Assembly: GCA_026874595.1 (NCBI GenBank) | Contig: CM049306.1 | Coordinates: 61,202,019-61,266,018, forward strand | Direction: 5' to 3' | DNA from: Sipunculus nudus | Taxonomy: Eukaryota > Annelida > Sipuncula > Golfingiida > Sipunculidae | DNA length: 64,000 nt | Part shown: positions 34,484-45,967 of the stretch, piece by piece | Position numbering within the stretch: position 1 is the stretch's first letter | How the letters are laid out: every line of letters begins with the position of its first letter | The notes under the pieces: model-generated | Database searches by the model: none | Seen by the model: only the letters and a program-made list of their open reading frames with translations | Told to the model about the DNA's origin: nothing | Program-made: the position numbers and the translations under genes

Positions 34484-36110
34484 CTCAAGCTTCCTGTCCA
34501 TCCATCTTGCAGCGCGTCACAGAAATGATATGATTCCTATTTAGTTTTTAGTGAAATGATTCATCTGAGAATTTAAATGGGATTGTTTCAGCTCAACTTT
34601 CACTTAATCTTTTCATCCAGCGGTTCAATTTACAGAAAACTTTAATTACATTTAATAATAAATATATACATCCTATATGCTATTTATACAATGGTATAAC
34701 GGAGTGTTCATTAGGCCCTTAGGCTACGCCTTATAACATCACCAAAAACGATCTCATTTCATTCAAATTTAATAAAATGAATTTTCTTGAGCGTGGCTGC
34801 ATGAGGATGTGTCTTTACGGTCTCCATCTGCCCGTCTTAAAATTTACGTTGCTTATACTTTTGTTACATTTTCCATGCATATACCTTCTCTACCTTCTCC
34901 GTCGCTCATGGACATCTCATTAACGATTCATAGGTAAGTTGGGACGAAAAATAATTATAAATAGTTCTTTATAATTAAAAGAAATTATACCGTCAAGTTA
35001 TGATCTGAAATGAATTCCCATTCGCGACTCAAAAAAAGCTCAACAAGCTTTAAACATTTAAACATACCCCAAGGCTCCTTTAAAATATTGACAGGTTTAG
35101 AATAAGGTTAGAAGCTATTGTTGCTTAGTAAAACTTTTGTTTCCATATATATATATGTCCGTCATCCATATTATATATATTGCAGTAATTATTTGGCAGA
35201 GGGTGCAGGAAAACCGACAGAAAACCCTCTGACGGGGAATGTTCACATTACCGTCCGCGCGTGATTTATTTCACGTGAAATTCTTGATGTGAAGGTGAAA
35301 GTACAACTGCCCTTGAAAGGCCGTGAAGACACAGAGAAGGACGGACGATGAACCATGGCGAGGAGTCCGGAGTGACCATTATCATAATCATATGTACATG
35401 ACCATCTCTTATCTCTGTTACCACTTCCCAATCCCTGTTCCCTGCAATGCTGATCCTCATATAGATTAGACGGCCTTGTGAGTGGCCATGAGTTCCAAAG
35501 ATGCGCCAAGCCAGGATTACAAAGTTCTGTTCGACATTTAACACTGTATTCAAAAGAGAGCAAGAGCTTTGATTATCAAAAGCTCACAATAACAACAAGT
35601 TCCGTGTCTTGTTCATTGTCGTTTACTATAGATATCCACACGATGTCTTTAATTATTTTTTTTCGTAAAGCGTTTGATACTATAACGATGATGATAAAAA
35701 CATGTTTTATGTTACATGGTTTCACGTAAGCTTATGCTCATACATGATCGTTTTTTTTTGTAAAGGGAATAAAAATTGCGACTTTAACAAGGTCATTAGT
35801 CATATGTAGCTGAATCATACATAAAATGGAAAATGAGAAAAATTCTCCCAAGTCGAATAGTTACAGTGCTGACTGTTATCCTCATATATAAGCGTGTGAT
35901 ATAATGATAAGTATACTGAATATATGTATGGTGTATATATTATAACACTATCATGCATATGCCAAGGAATTGACTATATGCATTGTTGCCATTTGTTGGT
36001 AACCAAGTGACACAAGGTGAAGTATATTAAAACAAACATAATCATAAATATTAAACATTTCTGACGATTTGGCTTTCAAGTGAGTTTCAAGTGAAAAAGA
36101 GGGCCCCCTA
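33653..36110. other. Intergenic, no gene supported
   Basis: Holds the (TA)n run at 34408-34483. 35243-35563 is a slightly GC-richer stretch with two overlapping minus-strand open frames, but it shows no recognised motif. Confidence 0.45.
34408..34483. repeat. (TA)n microsatellite, about 76 bp
   Basis: Perfect TA dinucleotide run; able to extrude as a cruciform. Confidence 0.95.
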
Positions 36111-36589
36111 AAAATTACTTTTGTGAATATTCCTTGATGACGTTCCTGCATTCGGATCATATGCCGGATCCACATCAAAATCTAACCGATTTTTCATTGG
36201 TCCATTCCCGAAATGTTCAGAAAATCTCATGAGATTCCATTCATGATTTGCGTGAGTTATGTGGTGAAGAAACAAAATCACAACCAAGCGAACGGGGATG
36301 AACGCGTCAATCACTTTGACTGTGCACTCACTGCATGCATGACTTGTATATGGTGACCCACATCAAAATTTGGTAAAATCAGCGTAATATAACACTGGTA
36401 GTACATGAAGGACTTGCCGGAAAATTAAACCATTCATCTTAGCATATAGTCGAAATATAATCAAAATGAGTGAAGTTCTTTCCTTTTCCTGAATCATTAT
36501 TGTTATCCGAGATCCGAGTGTTCTCCAGAACACATGCCACTGACAGTCAACATCCCTCTCTCCTTTGTATGTCATTTTACAACGGGTTT

Positions 36590-38400
36590 GAGCTCAGCTG
36601 ACTGAAAGTCATCTGAGCTTTAGCGATGACTCTTTGTCAAGTTCCTGCAGACTAGTGGCGTCACCTGTAATTTTTTAGAATGTTTATGCATTTTTTGTTC
36701 TTTTTGAGACTTAAAATGAAGCGGTTGTCCGTTAATAGGGCACAAATCGTAACCGTTAGACCTAGAATCGTCTTACTTGGCATCCTGGGAGGTCCATGAA
36801 AATTCTTCTGTGAAACTTGAAATTAGGTCTCTGTTACCTCTATCCTCGGAGATATGGGTATCGTAAATACCTCTCAGATTAATTAAAGATTTCATACAAA
36901 AGCTCCAGTATCTGAATAACTCATACATCGATCGCCATTATTTTTTGCACGCATATTGATCATGAAGTGTTTCATCAGTTCCCACAGACTGGTGGTGCCA
37001 CCTGTATTTTTTTTCGAATTTTCACGCATTGATTTAACTATTTTTAAGACCTTCAAATGAAGTGGTCTGGCCACTGATAGGGCACACACCGTAACCCATT
37101 AGACCTAGAAATTTCTAACTTTACATCCAAAGATGTCCTGGACAAATCTTCCTGGAAACCTGAAATAAGGTCATGGGGACCTATATTTTTTCAATTAGGG
37201 GAGAAATGAGGATTTTAAGCACTCAGTGAGTCAGATGGGGCAAAAATATTTGCTATAATCCAAGAAACCATTTGTCTGGAACATTGAGGCTTTTAAATTT
37301 AATTCCTATCGACAGCATTAATACACTTAGTGGCAAAAATAAACAATATGCTTTAAATGTTATCTAAATGGGGAACGAAACGTTAACATTGAGACTAACT
37401 TTTTATATTTTCAGCCGTGTATGCATTTATCCACTCATCCGAAAGGTTTAAACATTCTTTTTAGAATATTTATATTTTCATGGATAATTTTGTTGATGTA
37501 ATCAACCCTGTCTTTCTATTCAAATATCCAAAAACAGCAGCTTGCTAGTTGCTTGATTCACCAAGACATTCAGTGTGTATTAATATATGTCCTGTATGAG
37601 AATTATATAAGTATGTGTCATGTGTTTACTTATTTAGTTTATTATTGTGTTGTATTTGGATTTAATGCATTATATATGATGGATTATTATGAAAAGTGCG
37701 TTCATTAGCACTTTTGTGCTACTTATACAAATCAATAGTAATAAATATGTTTAAACCAAATTGTATCCATTTGGCTTAGAATCCTCATACATGACTTTCA
37801 GGGAAGTCCATAAAAAATCTCCTAGGAATCCTTAAACATCACTGTGACCTATTTTCTGCAAGCTGTGTGAGAGCACAAGATACTAAAACTCTATTAGTCA
37901 GATTGGCACAAATGGTAGCAGCAGGATGTAGAATAAGGACACCGTAACCTATATCTAAGGTTAATTGGTAAAATGCATGATTCTGAGCACTCTGTGAGCC
38001 ATTTTACCCATTGCTCAAGGCTCCTTGAATTCAGCTGAGCGTCCTGGTCCATGAGCAACATGTTTAATTCTCACTTAACTCAGTATATGTACATCTGCAT
38101 AATTCCATTCCGGTTTCGGACAACGTGACAGGGCAGTATCACATGCTTCCTCTCATTTTATATCCATGTGTTTATCAGGCCCGATGACTACTGCACCTGC
38201 GGATCCTGCGTGCGTAATCATCCAAATTGCTGGGTCATACCATCTATATTTAAGGTCTATTGGCAAAATGCATGATCTTGAGCACTCAGGGAGTCATTTT
38301 ACCAATTGTTCACGGCTCCTTGAATTCAGCTGAGCGTCATTGCCCATGGGCCATTTGTTGTGTAACGTTTTTAAATTTATTTTTGGCCCCCTGTCTGCAG
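36590..38400 (-). repeat. Dispersed repeat cluster, reverse-oriented relatives of 16850-18190
   Basis: Reads as the reverse complement of that family: GCTCAGCTGACTGAAAGTCA at the start, GCAGACTAGTGGCGTCACCTG, GACCTAGAA, and AATTCAGCTGAGCGTC(C/A)T near 38033 and 38325. Copies are fragmented and separated by AT-rich DNA. Confidence 0.65.
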
Positions 38401-38559
38401 CCCCCTTAATCCGCCACTGTGTTTCTGTACCCTTGATATGAGCGCCGCCTCCACCTCCCGCACAAACTCAGGAAATATATAGAATATATAGAATAGAATC
38501 TAAAGAATACAATATAAATGTAATGGAATGCCATCTGAAACTTCTGTTGAATTTTTTAA

Positions 38560-39100
38560 TAAAATTGTTGTACCAATATCAACATATGGAGCAGAAATGT
38601 TGGGTTAGAATAAAATTGAAATGAAATAGCATGTACAGGTTAATTTCTGCGGACGTATTTTGGGAGTAAATAGCACATGTATAAATGCCGCAGTGTTAGG
38701 AGAACTAGGAATGTGGCATTGTATTGTATATATTATGTGAAATACATCAATACTGGTTACTTATTCAGAAAATTGAGGACAGAAGAATTAGGCGAGTATG
38801 TAGGGTGACATGGGTTACAGCGGTCAAAACCTTTTTTTCGGTACCGCTTTGGCTATGTATGGATATCACATGCAGGTCTGGGGAACATAGAACAATTTTA
38901 AATGAATTAAGTCAAAGAGTGAAGGTTTGCTCAAATCAAGAGTGGTCATCTTGACACTGGAAGTAATTACAGGTTGAAATGGTTTATAGAATATAATTAA
39001 GAGTAGAGGGTAGAAATAATGGTAAGATGTTACAAGAGAGATTATGTAGATATTGTGAAACAAATGGTGTAACAGAAGCAGAAGATTAATCCCTTGGCCC
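38560..39100 (+). mobile_element. Decayed LINE, C-terminal reverse-transcriptase fragment
   Basis: Plus-strand frames broken by stops read KIVVPISTYGAEMLG, NFCGRILGVNSTCINAAVLG with ELGMW next, and later RLCRYCETNGVTEAED. This matches the thumb and C-terminal Cys-rich tail of many non-LTR elements (YGxExxG...LGV...TxNxAVxGELG... and LCxxCxxxxVEDExHFL). Confidence 0.72.
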
Positions 39101-39119
39101 AAAATTCCTCCTCTCATTT

Positions 39120-41223
39120 AATACATCCCCCAAATCCCGATAAAAAAGCCCGGTGACCGGGTTTATCTACTAGTATATGATAAGAGTACAAAGTATTAAC
39201 AAGATGTATGATCTGATACGAAGGAAAAAATACAGCACTGGCTATAAAATGACAATATGATATGTTGCATCATAAAATGTTATTTTACAAACAGGAATTT
39301 GGCGGGTGACAGGTGGGCATTTGGGAGTAGCGCATCACCGTCTAGATTTTATATAAAAAAATGATACTTTGAAATGTGTAATGTAAAATCATAACACAAA
39401 CAATATATGTATTTGGATGTACCGTTGATATATATCTATACACGCACAACAAAGAGCACAGGGGTTTGGGGGGAATTCTGGAAGAGCCCGGTGTAGCGTG
39501 TATATGCAAGTGATCGTAACATCAAAGTGACAGTAGGGCAGCAAAACCCACAATTTATACAAGTACTTGGATCTATTTTATTTAGTGCATTGTCACTGGT
39601 CTACATTTAATGCTGCCAATTAACACTCTGAAAGCGTTTACCTGTAATTTTACCTGTTCAAAAGAGCACTTAAAAGCAGATTTAATAGGTGTCGACAGGA
39701 GGTGCCCTGATTTATTGAATAATAACATACAAGGTCGATGTTATCTCCGATCTATGGAAGCCTATAGCCAGAGGCCGTTCGCACTTAGGACATAACGTGA
39801 CTTGTAGCATGAAGCATCAAAGGGCGCGATAGTAGGTATATTTTTAATATTTATTATTTTCTTTCCTTTTTTATCTTTTTTATATCACTTTTATTATGAA
39901 AACTGAATAAAAATGAATATATTGAACGAAGAATTGTATATAATGAAAAGACAAAGGGACAACATTAACTGATTAAAAAGAAAAATTATTTTAGCATATT
40001 TTATATTATAATTTCCTATCATTTACCATCACATAACTTGATATTTTTGTCAAAATAATTTCTCTTTAAATACATTTATATTACGCAGGCAGGGAACAGC
40101 TAAACAACTTTTCTTATACATACACAAACGTCGGTACCGTATTTACAATAATACATTACTGGCATATTTGTTTTTGTTGTAATTTTCACTTTTCTTTATT
40201 GGAGCTGAATATTATCTCAGCATTGTGCTCAGAGAACTCTTTCATTTTCGTTTAGCCAATACATTTCTGTCTGCCACACGGAACTTCGGTTGGACTTGTA
40301 ATATTGATGTAGTTGACGTTACAATCTCACCTTTGCACGCTGGCGACGTGGTCCAGGTAACAAAAACACAATGTTTGTCTATTATGCCACTAACAAATAC
40401 AGATGGTGATTAGGGTTTGGTTATGGGATTAGGAACCGGTGAAGCGCAAAACCTCAAGGCTTAGCGAGAATGCAGTAATTGAGACCCTTGGCAATCAAAG
40501 ACAACCGGCTTTACCTTGCGGGTAAAACCATCAACACCTTTAAACGTAGGAACTACAAAGAACTCGCTATAGTTAATACTACTGTACTGGTCAGTTTGCG
40601 ACTATTGTGAAGGCGAGTTTACTGGCCACTTGATGGGAGTAAAACCAACGGTCAAGCCGAGCTGACACAAAAAGCCGGTATTATCCTAGTGATATTTCTG
40701 CTTTGTGTAAATTAATTAAATTCACCTCGCACTTTCGGTGGCGGGTGGTCAACAGTGCGGTCCACTGCGGGGTGTATTAGCAATTAGTCGTTGCATATCG
40801 TGACGGGATCAAACAAACAATTTAAGTTTAACTTCGCTGGAGTCGGCTCCATTCAGCACGTGATGTATGCATCATAACGTTCCGTGATTGTGAAGACCGG
40901 ACAAGAATGCCTCATGTAAACGTGCGAGACTCCATGACCACACGGATCAGTTTACACTGATCCATATTTATATATACACACGAATAAATATGGTGAACAT
41001 GCAATGAAGCTGGCAAATCACTAGACGCTCTACAACAGACATTGTACTTGCGATCTTGTATGGAGATGAAACAGGTGACAGGTGAACTCAAAACCGAACA
41101 GATAAAAACAACCGTAATCAATACTGACAGAGCATGCGAAGATTAAATTAATGTCAACTAAAACAACTGCAGTGCGTGCAGTCGGTGGATAATATTTGAT
41201 ATCAAGCTTTAAACATCATAAAA
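39120..41223. other. Region upstream of the yellow-like gene
   Basis: No second gene was recognised. The immediate upstream stretch is unremarkable, with GATAATATTTGATATC around 41187-41203 as the only AT-rich promoter candidate. Confidence 0.4.
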
Positions 41224-42543
41224 ATGAGGAACTTAGCCACATCGGTTGATTTTGAGTACGACATCGCCAAAAAGATCTCCCTTGTGTTGGTGACCTGGCT
41301 AGTTTCGGCGGTGGCCTATGGGCAGCCATTTAAAGCAACACTTGTAGGAAGAGGAGCTGTACATTACGAAGCAAACGGACCAATGGTTCGGAATAGGAAG
41401 TACGTAGAACAACTAAGATTCCCCGGAGTGATGCCGACTGCAATATCGTGGTATTTGGGAGTGTTGTACGTCGGCGTACCGAGGATACAGAACGTGCCTT
41501 ATACATTGAGCAAAGTGTTTACGGAAGGTGACCAAATGGTTCTGGTGCCATTTCCAGACGTTAAATCACAGACGGAACACGACTGTTCGGCGCTTCAAAG
41601 TGTCACTGCTATGGAAACAGATTTGTATCGAGGTTGGCTATGGGTAGTTGATGAAGGGAGTGAATTTTGCAAGACCAACTGCGATCAGGAGTCCAGATGT
41701 CCCGCTAAACTTGTCATAATTGATATTACTTCTAAGAGAATGATTCGCACATTTGTGTTCAACCAGGCTGTTATGGGAGCGGTAAAACCACGAGATATTG
41801 TGATTAAGCCCGGTAAATTTGCATACATCAGTGACGGGTCCAGCGATGGTGGGGTGATCATTTATAACTATATGCACCACACAGCACATAAGATAAGGCA
41901 CCCTAGCATGAGGTCGCCGCCCCAGGTGAAATGGAAAGAACAAAGACGGGAAAGTGGTGTATTTTCTGTAGCCCTAACCCCGGACTATAAAACCCTTTAC
42001 TTCAGCACATCATACAGATACGAACTTTATTCCGTTTCAACCGACGCCATTAAAACTCCGATTGACGGCGTTACTTTAGACCGATATATTGTTAATATCG
42101 GTCAGATGGCGTCTCCGGCACCGATTATGGTATTCAGCAATAAATTTAATCTTTATTACGGCGCAGATACCAGTGGGCAATTGTTCAGGTGGGAATACAA
42201 AAAGGATTTGGAACGTTACATGGAAGTGCCCGACGCAGAGCCTCTAACCACGCGAAATATGGTATTCGATGGCCATGATGTAAAACAGTTGAAATCATTT
42301 ACTTTTGGCATGGATGGAAATATATTTATATTAACAAAGGATGATTTAGCAAAGGATGGTAGCGGTGGGTTCAGTATATGGCGAATACAATTAGGTATCT
42401 ATGAGGACTCCTATATGATACCACCCCGTGAGATGGTCCCAGGTGCAAGTCTGGCTCAAGTCACCGCCGGCGTGTCCCCTGGTCATATAAATTCTCGTGT
42501 GTTCATGGTGTTATCAGTATTTGTGACGTTGTATTTGTGTTGA
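41224..42543 (+). CDS. Yellow / major royal jelly protein (MRJP) family protein, intronless
   Basis: One uninterrupted 439-residue frame. After a short polar start, residues 18-33 (SLVLVTWLVSAVAYGQ) form a hydrophobic signal-like segment. The MRJP/yellow propeller follows: VPRIQNVPYTL (85-95), LWVVDEGSEFC (139-149), CPAKLVIIDITSKRMIRTF (159-177), AYISDGSSDGGVIIYNY (200-216), FSVALTPDYKTLYFS (247-261), LYSVSTDAI (269-277), LYYGADTSGQLFRWEY (310-325) and FGMDGNIFILT (361-371). Family members are usually 400-540 residues and mostly secreted; insect members act in pigmentation and as royal jelly proteins, but no function can be assigned here. The last 15-20 residues are hydrophobic and end at Cys439, suggesting a GPI-type or membrane tail. 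The start is the first ATG of the frame, context ATAAAAATG. No intron signals interrupt it, which fits either a retrocopy or an ancestral single-exon gene. Confidence 0.9.
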   Translation: MRNLATSVDFEYDIAKKISLVLVTWLVSAVAYGQPFKATLVGRGAVHYEANGPMVRNRKYVEQLRFPGVMPTAISWYLGVLYVGVPRIQNVPYTLSKVFTEGDQMVLVPFPDVKSQTEHDCSALQSVTAMETDLYRGWLWVVDEGSEFCKTNCDQESRCPAKLVIIDITSKRMIRTFVFNQAVMGAVKPRDIVIKPGKFAYISDGSSDGGVIIYNYMHHTAHKIRHPSMRSPPQVKWKEQRRESGVFSVALTPDYKTLYFSTSYRYELYSVSTDAIKTPIDGVTLDRYIVNIGQMASPAPIMVFSNKFNLYYGADTSGQLFRWEYKKDLERYMEVPDAEPLTTRNMVFDGHDVKQLKSFTFGMDGNIFILTKDDLAKDGSGGFSIWRIQLGIYEDSYMIPPREMVPGASLAQVTAGVSPGHINSRVFMVLSVFVTLYLC

Positions 42544-45500
42544 TACACAACGATACTTAAAGTTAACAGTTTTATCTTTTTTAACGCATTGTTTGCCAAT
42601 ATAAGGTTATCAATGAGCTATCAAAATGTAGGTTGCAACGAAAAGTGTAAAAATCTGGCGCTGGTTCTACTGGATCTGGACGCTGTTGCAACGTAGTATA
42701 GAACATGTTTTCAAAACGTGATGTAGGCCTATACGGGACTGACTTTTTTACCTGGTCTTTTAGTCTGTGGTAACATGAACATTCAATTCGTCAGATGCCA
42801 TTTTGTCAGAAGCTAGTTATTCACATATACTGAGACAAAAGAATGGCTGGGTCTGTATACAGTGATGGTGTGCTTTTATCTGAAGACGTTCTTGTGTTGT
42901 TATCAGGATATATATGTTTATATGTACGACATGTTCGGTAAGATTTTTTACACTGAAACACTCGTGAGTTTTAGTATCATAGCAAACTATACATCTTGAA
43001 ATGTTTTATTTTACATGCATTTCGGCATCATCAAAGCACATATGCAATAAATAGAATACAAATCATTCCCCTTGTTATCTGCATACGTTAATACTTACAT
43101 TACTGTCACCCTAACTGATATAAAACTCTGCAGTGTGAATTAAATCCTTGAGGCCACAGAGACACACAAAATTAGAACACATTATATTTGGAACACTTAA
43201 TATCACTTGAATACGTTTTTCATAACCGTAAAAGTAGATTAATGAATTATTGTAATGCATGCCTGAAGATAACCGCAACTCTGTGAGCATTCATCACAGA
43301 AAGCAGATGTTTTGATGTTTCACGTTACCTTATTCGCTATATATAACAATGCAGATCACAGTTTATTTAAGTATCCCCATGCGTGTTTTGTATGAATGTT
43401 TTTTATTTTCATGGATCAAGGCAAAATATTCATATGTACCAGGGCATATACTATTCATGGCCGAACTGATTACATGAATCTTCATGCAATAATGCAATAT
43501 ACTTGCATAATATTTTTTTCATTCAAAACCCATAAAGCACAATAATTCTGATTTGACTTGGGATTTTACTTATGAAGATTTTAAAACCACTCTTAAAAGG
43601 TGTTTTTACCCTCCACAGTTTCATGGACTGCAGGCAATGAGATAATTTTATCATCTGTGAAAAATCTTAGTTTTCATCCCACATTTACGATTCCACAGTT
43701 CAATATGATGGTGACACAAGCAGGGTTACTTGTCCTGTATATTTGTTTTATAAACGTAATTATAAATCAGTTAAAAATCACTCGCCAACTGATGCTTCAT
43801 CAATTAACAAATTAACAATTACTCATTAACTTGTCTGACAACCTTAACAACACTATCAAAGTTCTTTAGTGACCCCAGCACTGAGTATGGTAGTTTGAAG
43901 GAACAGGCACTTAACTTGTGACCCCAAAGTTGGAAGTCAAATATTAATCTCTCCGACGTGCAGGTACCCTGGGCAAAATCTATACCACACACCATACTCA
44001 CCACAAAGTTAACAGGTACTGATCAGTGGTAGATGGCGAGCATGAGAATGATAATCTTATAGTGGCCATGTACTGCTGCCTGAGGTGTATGTTAATCAGG
44101 GAAAAAACCATTAACGTGATGTTTAACCGTTCACACAAGATTCATATAAGATGAATTCTATGCTGAACAAGATTTATAATCCCAGAATTACTGCCAAATG
44201 GCCAAACTGACTCCGCAATGCCAGCACATGTGAAACACTAAAGGTCATATAACCATCCATGGTTAAAAGTCAAGTACAATTAAATTCGTACTGAAAAATG
44301 TTGGCATACATCTGTTAAAAAGTTCACAAAAACATGAAAGCTACATTTATTTGGCTGTAATACACAAGTATCTGCATAAGACATTCGCAGGATGCTCATT
44401 TTCATATTTTAATTTTTTAGAAGCTAGGTAAGCCAACACTTTAATTTGGTCAAATGCTACCATGCATGCTCCCCCCCCCCGACCCCATTGATCTGGCACA
44501 TATAAAATCACAGTCAGAGACATTGCAAAATCTAACATCATACATATACAGAATATCTGCCAGTAAAGAAGTAGTTTTATATTCAAAATAAAAGAATTCC
44601 CTTTCTGGTGATGGGCCTCAGCAAATTGTATTTATTTTTCATCTACCAGCATAAAAATGAAAGTTAATTTGACACCCTGTAGCACAGACGTTTTGCTATT
44701 TGAGATTCATAGTTTGACAATAAATATTACCAAGTTAAGATTTTTAGAGAGATTTAAAAAACTTCTGTTTGATACAAAGGTGCCACAGTGTTGTGTTGTA
44801 TATGAAGAGTCAGGAATACATTCCTTGTGGTTATCAAGTTATGAATGTTATATAACAGTTATTATGGGAAACAAGAAAAGAGTAGTCAAAGTCGGCCACC
44901 TAAAATTTTGCTTAAATTAATTACATAGTAAAAACTGAGGCAGTACAGTGAAAACTGAAACAAATGCACTGAAAATATACAAGATATAAAGGATGTCTGC
45001 TTGAAAAAAAACATATGCTAGCAGTGTATTTATAGTAACCCTCAGGGCTAGCTACAGCTTGTTGATGGATTGATAATGATATGAGCTCCACAAGGTTGAC
45101 ATATCAGGTGTCTAATGTAGCTGTTGTACAGGAAATATTGAATATGGATGTATTAGCTGCCCACAGACTCACCAATGTGTATCTAAGGGTTCGCTTCTGT
45201 GTCTCCCAACCCCCACCATACAAACGAGGGCAGTCCACTATCAACATTAGCCTTGTACCTTTACTGGCCCCCTAAAGGTAAGGTGTATGTATATTGCCCC
45301 GCCATAGGGTAAGCTGTGTTTCAATGTCTACTGTGTTTATCTACATTTGCTTACTCAGGGTTAGCCATTGTCTATCTATGACAGCTGCCCTGATGGGTTT
45401 GTTAATGTGTATCTGATATACGTGTAGCTGTAATAGATCATGATGTGTTTAGGTGGGTTGTAAGTATATTGAGTGTAATAATATTTTGTGCCAATAATTT

Positions 45501-45819
45501 GCATATAAGATTATAACAACATGTACTGGAAGCCATAAATGACACGCCATGATGTGATTTCAATAGCAGGGTAAGCAGTTCCACTTTGGTCGATGTCTCC
45601 ACCTGGCTGACTTAAACATCCATTGAATGAATACATGTGCAGTATTCTGGTATTTATACGTACAATACAGCATTCTTCACTGACCAACTTAATTAGCCTG
45701 GCAGTGATGTGGTAATTAATGGCTGAACATAATTATACCAGATACTAAACATCAGGATATTCCAGTTAAGACATCTGAATATATATAATCATGGCCACTT
45801 TTTCTAAGTGATGTATGGT
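42544..45819. other. Intergenic between the yellow-like gene and EXOC6
   Basis: The 3' ends of the two genes converge here. A poly-C run sits near 44470. Nothing else can be named. Confidence 0.5.
43046..43051 (+). promoter_or_regulatory. Candidate poly(A) signal for the yellow-like gene
   Basis: AATAAA about 500 nt downstream of the stop codon. It is the first canonical hexamer I noticed on this strand after the gene. Confidence 0.35.
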
Positions 45820-45967
45820 TTATGGGTGCTGAGGGGGTGCTGTACCATTGGACAGGCCCCGCAGCTGTTTCAGGACGGTATCAACCAACTTTCTGCGGTC
45901 ATCCTTCTGTGTTCTGTGAGTGAAGGTTGTAAAAACATTCTTCATTTTCTTATCAGAATCTCTCATC
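45820..45967 (-). CDS. EXOC6: EXOC6 last coding exon (fragment residues 249-297)
   Basis: 148 nt including the TAA stop; acceptor TTTGCAG. Encodes KMRDSDKKMKNVFTTF, KDDRRKLVDTVLKQLRGLSN and the tail GTAPPQHP, matching the family C-terminus (KxxDxxKKxNxFxxF...DRxKLxxTVxKQLRxLxxG). The preceding intron (45968-52318) is 6.4 kb and repeat-filled. Confidence 0.92.

Noticed and set aside
34278-34544. Plus-strand frames with long Ile-Tyr repeats
   Set aside because: Pure translation of the (TA)n microsatellite.
35243-35563. Two overlapping minus-strand frames of 95-106 residues in a GC-richer patch
   Set aside because: No recognisable motif, no splice context linking it to a neighbour, and two overlapping frames of similar length suggest chance.
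41638-41943. Minus-strand 101-residue frame
   Set aside because: It is antisense to the yellow-like gene and has no independent support.
44657-44920. Plus-strand 87-residue frame
   Set aside because: No similarity to a known family and no transcription or splice evidence. Likely chance in AT-rich DNA.
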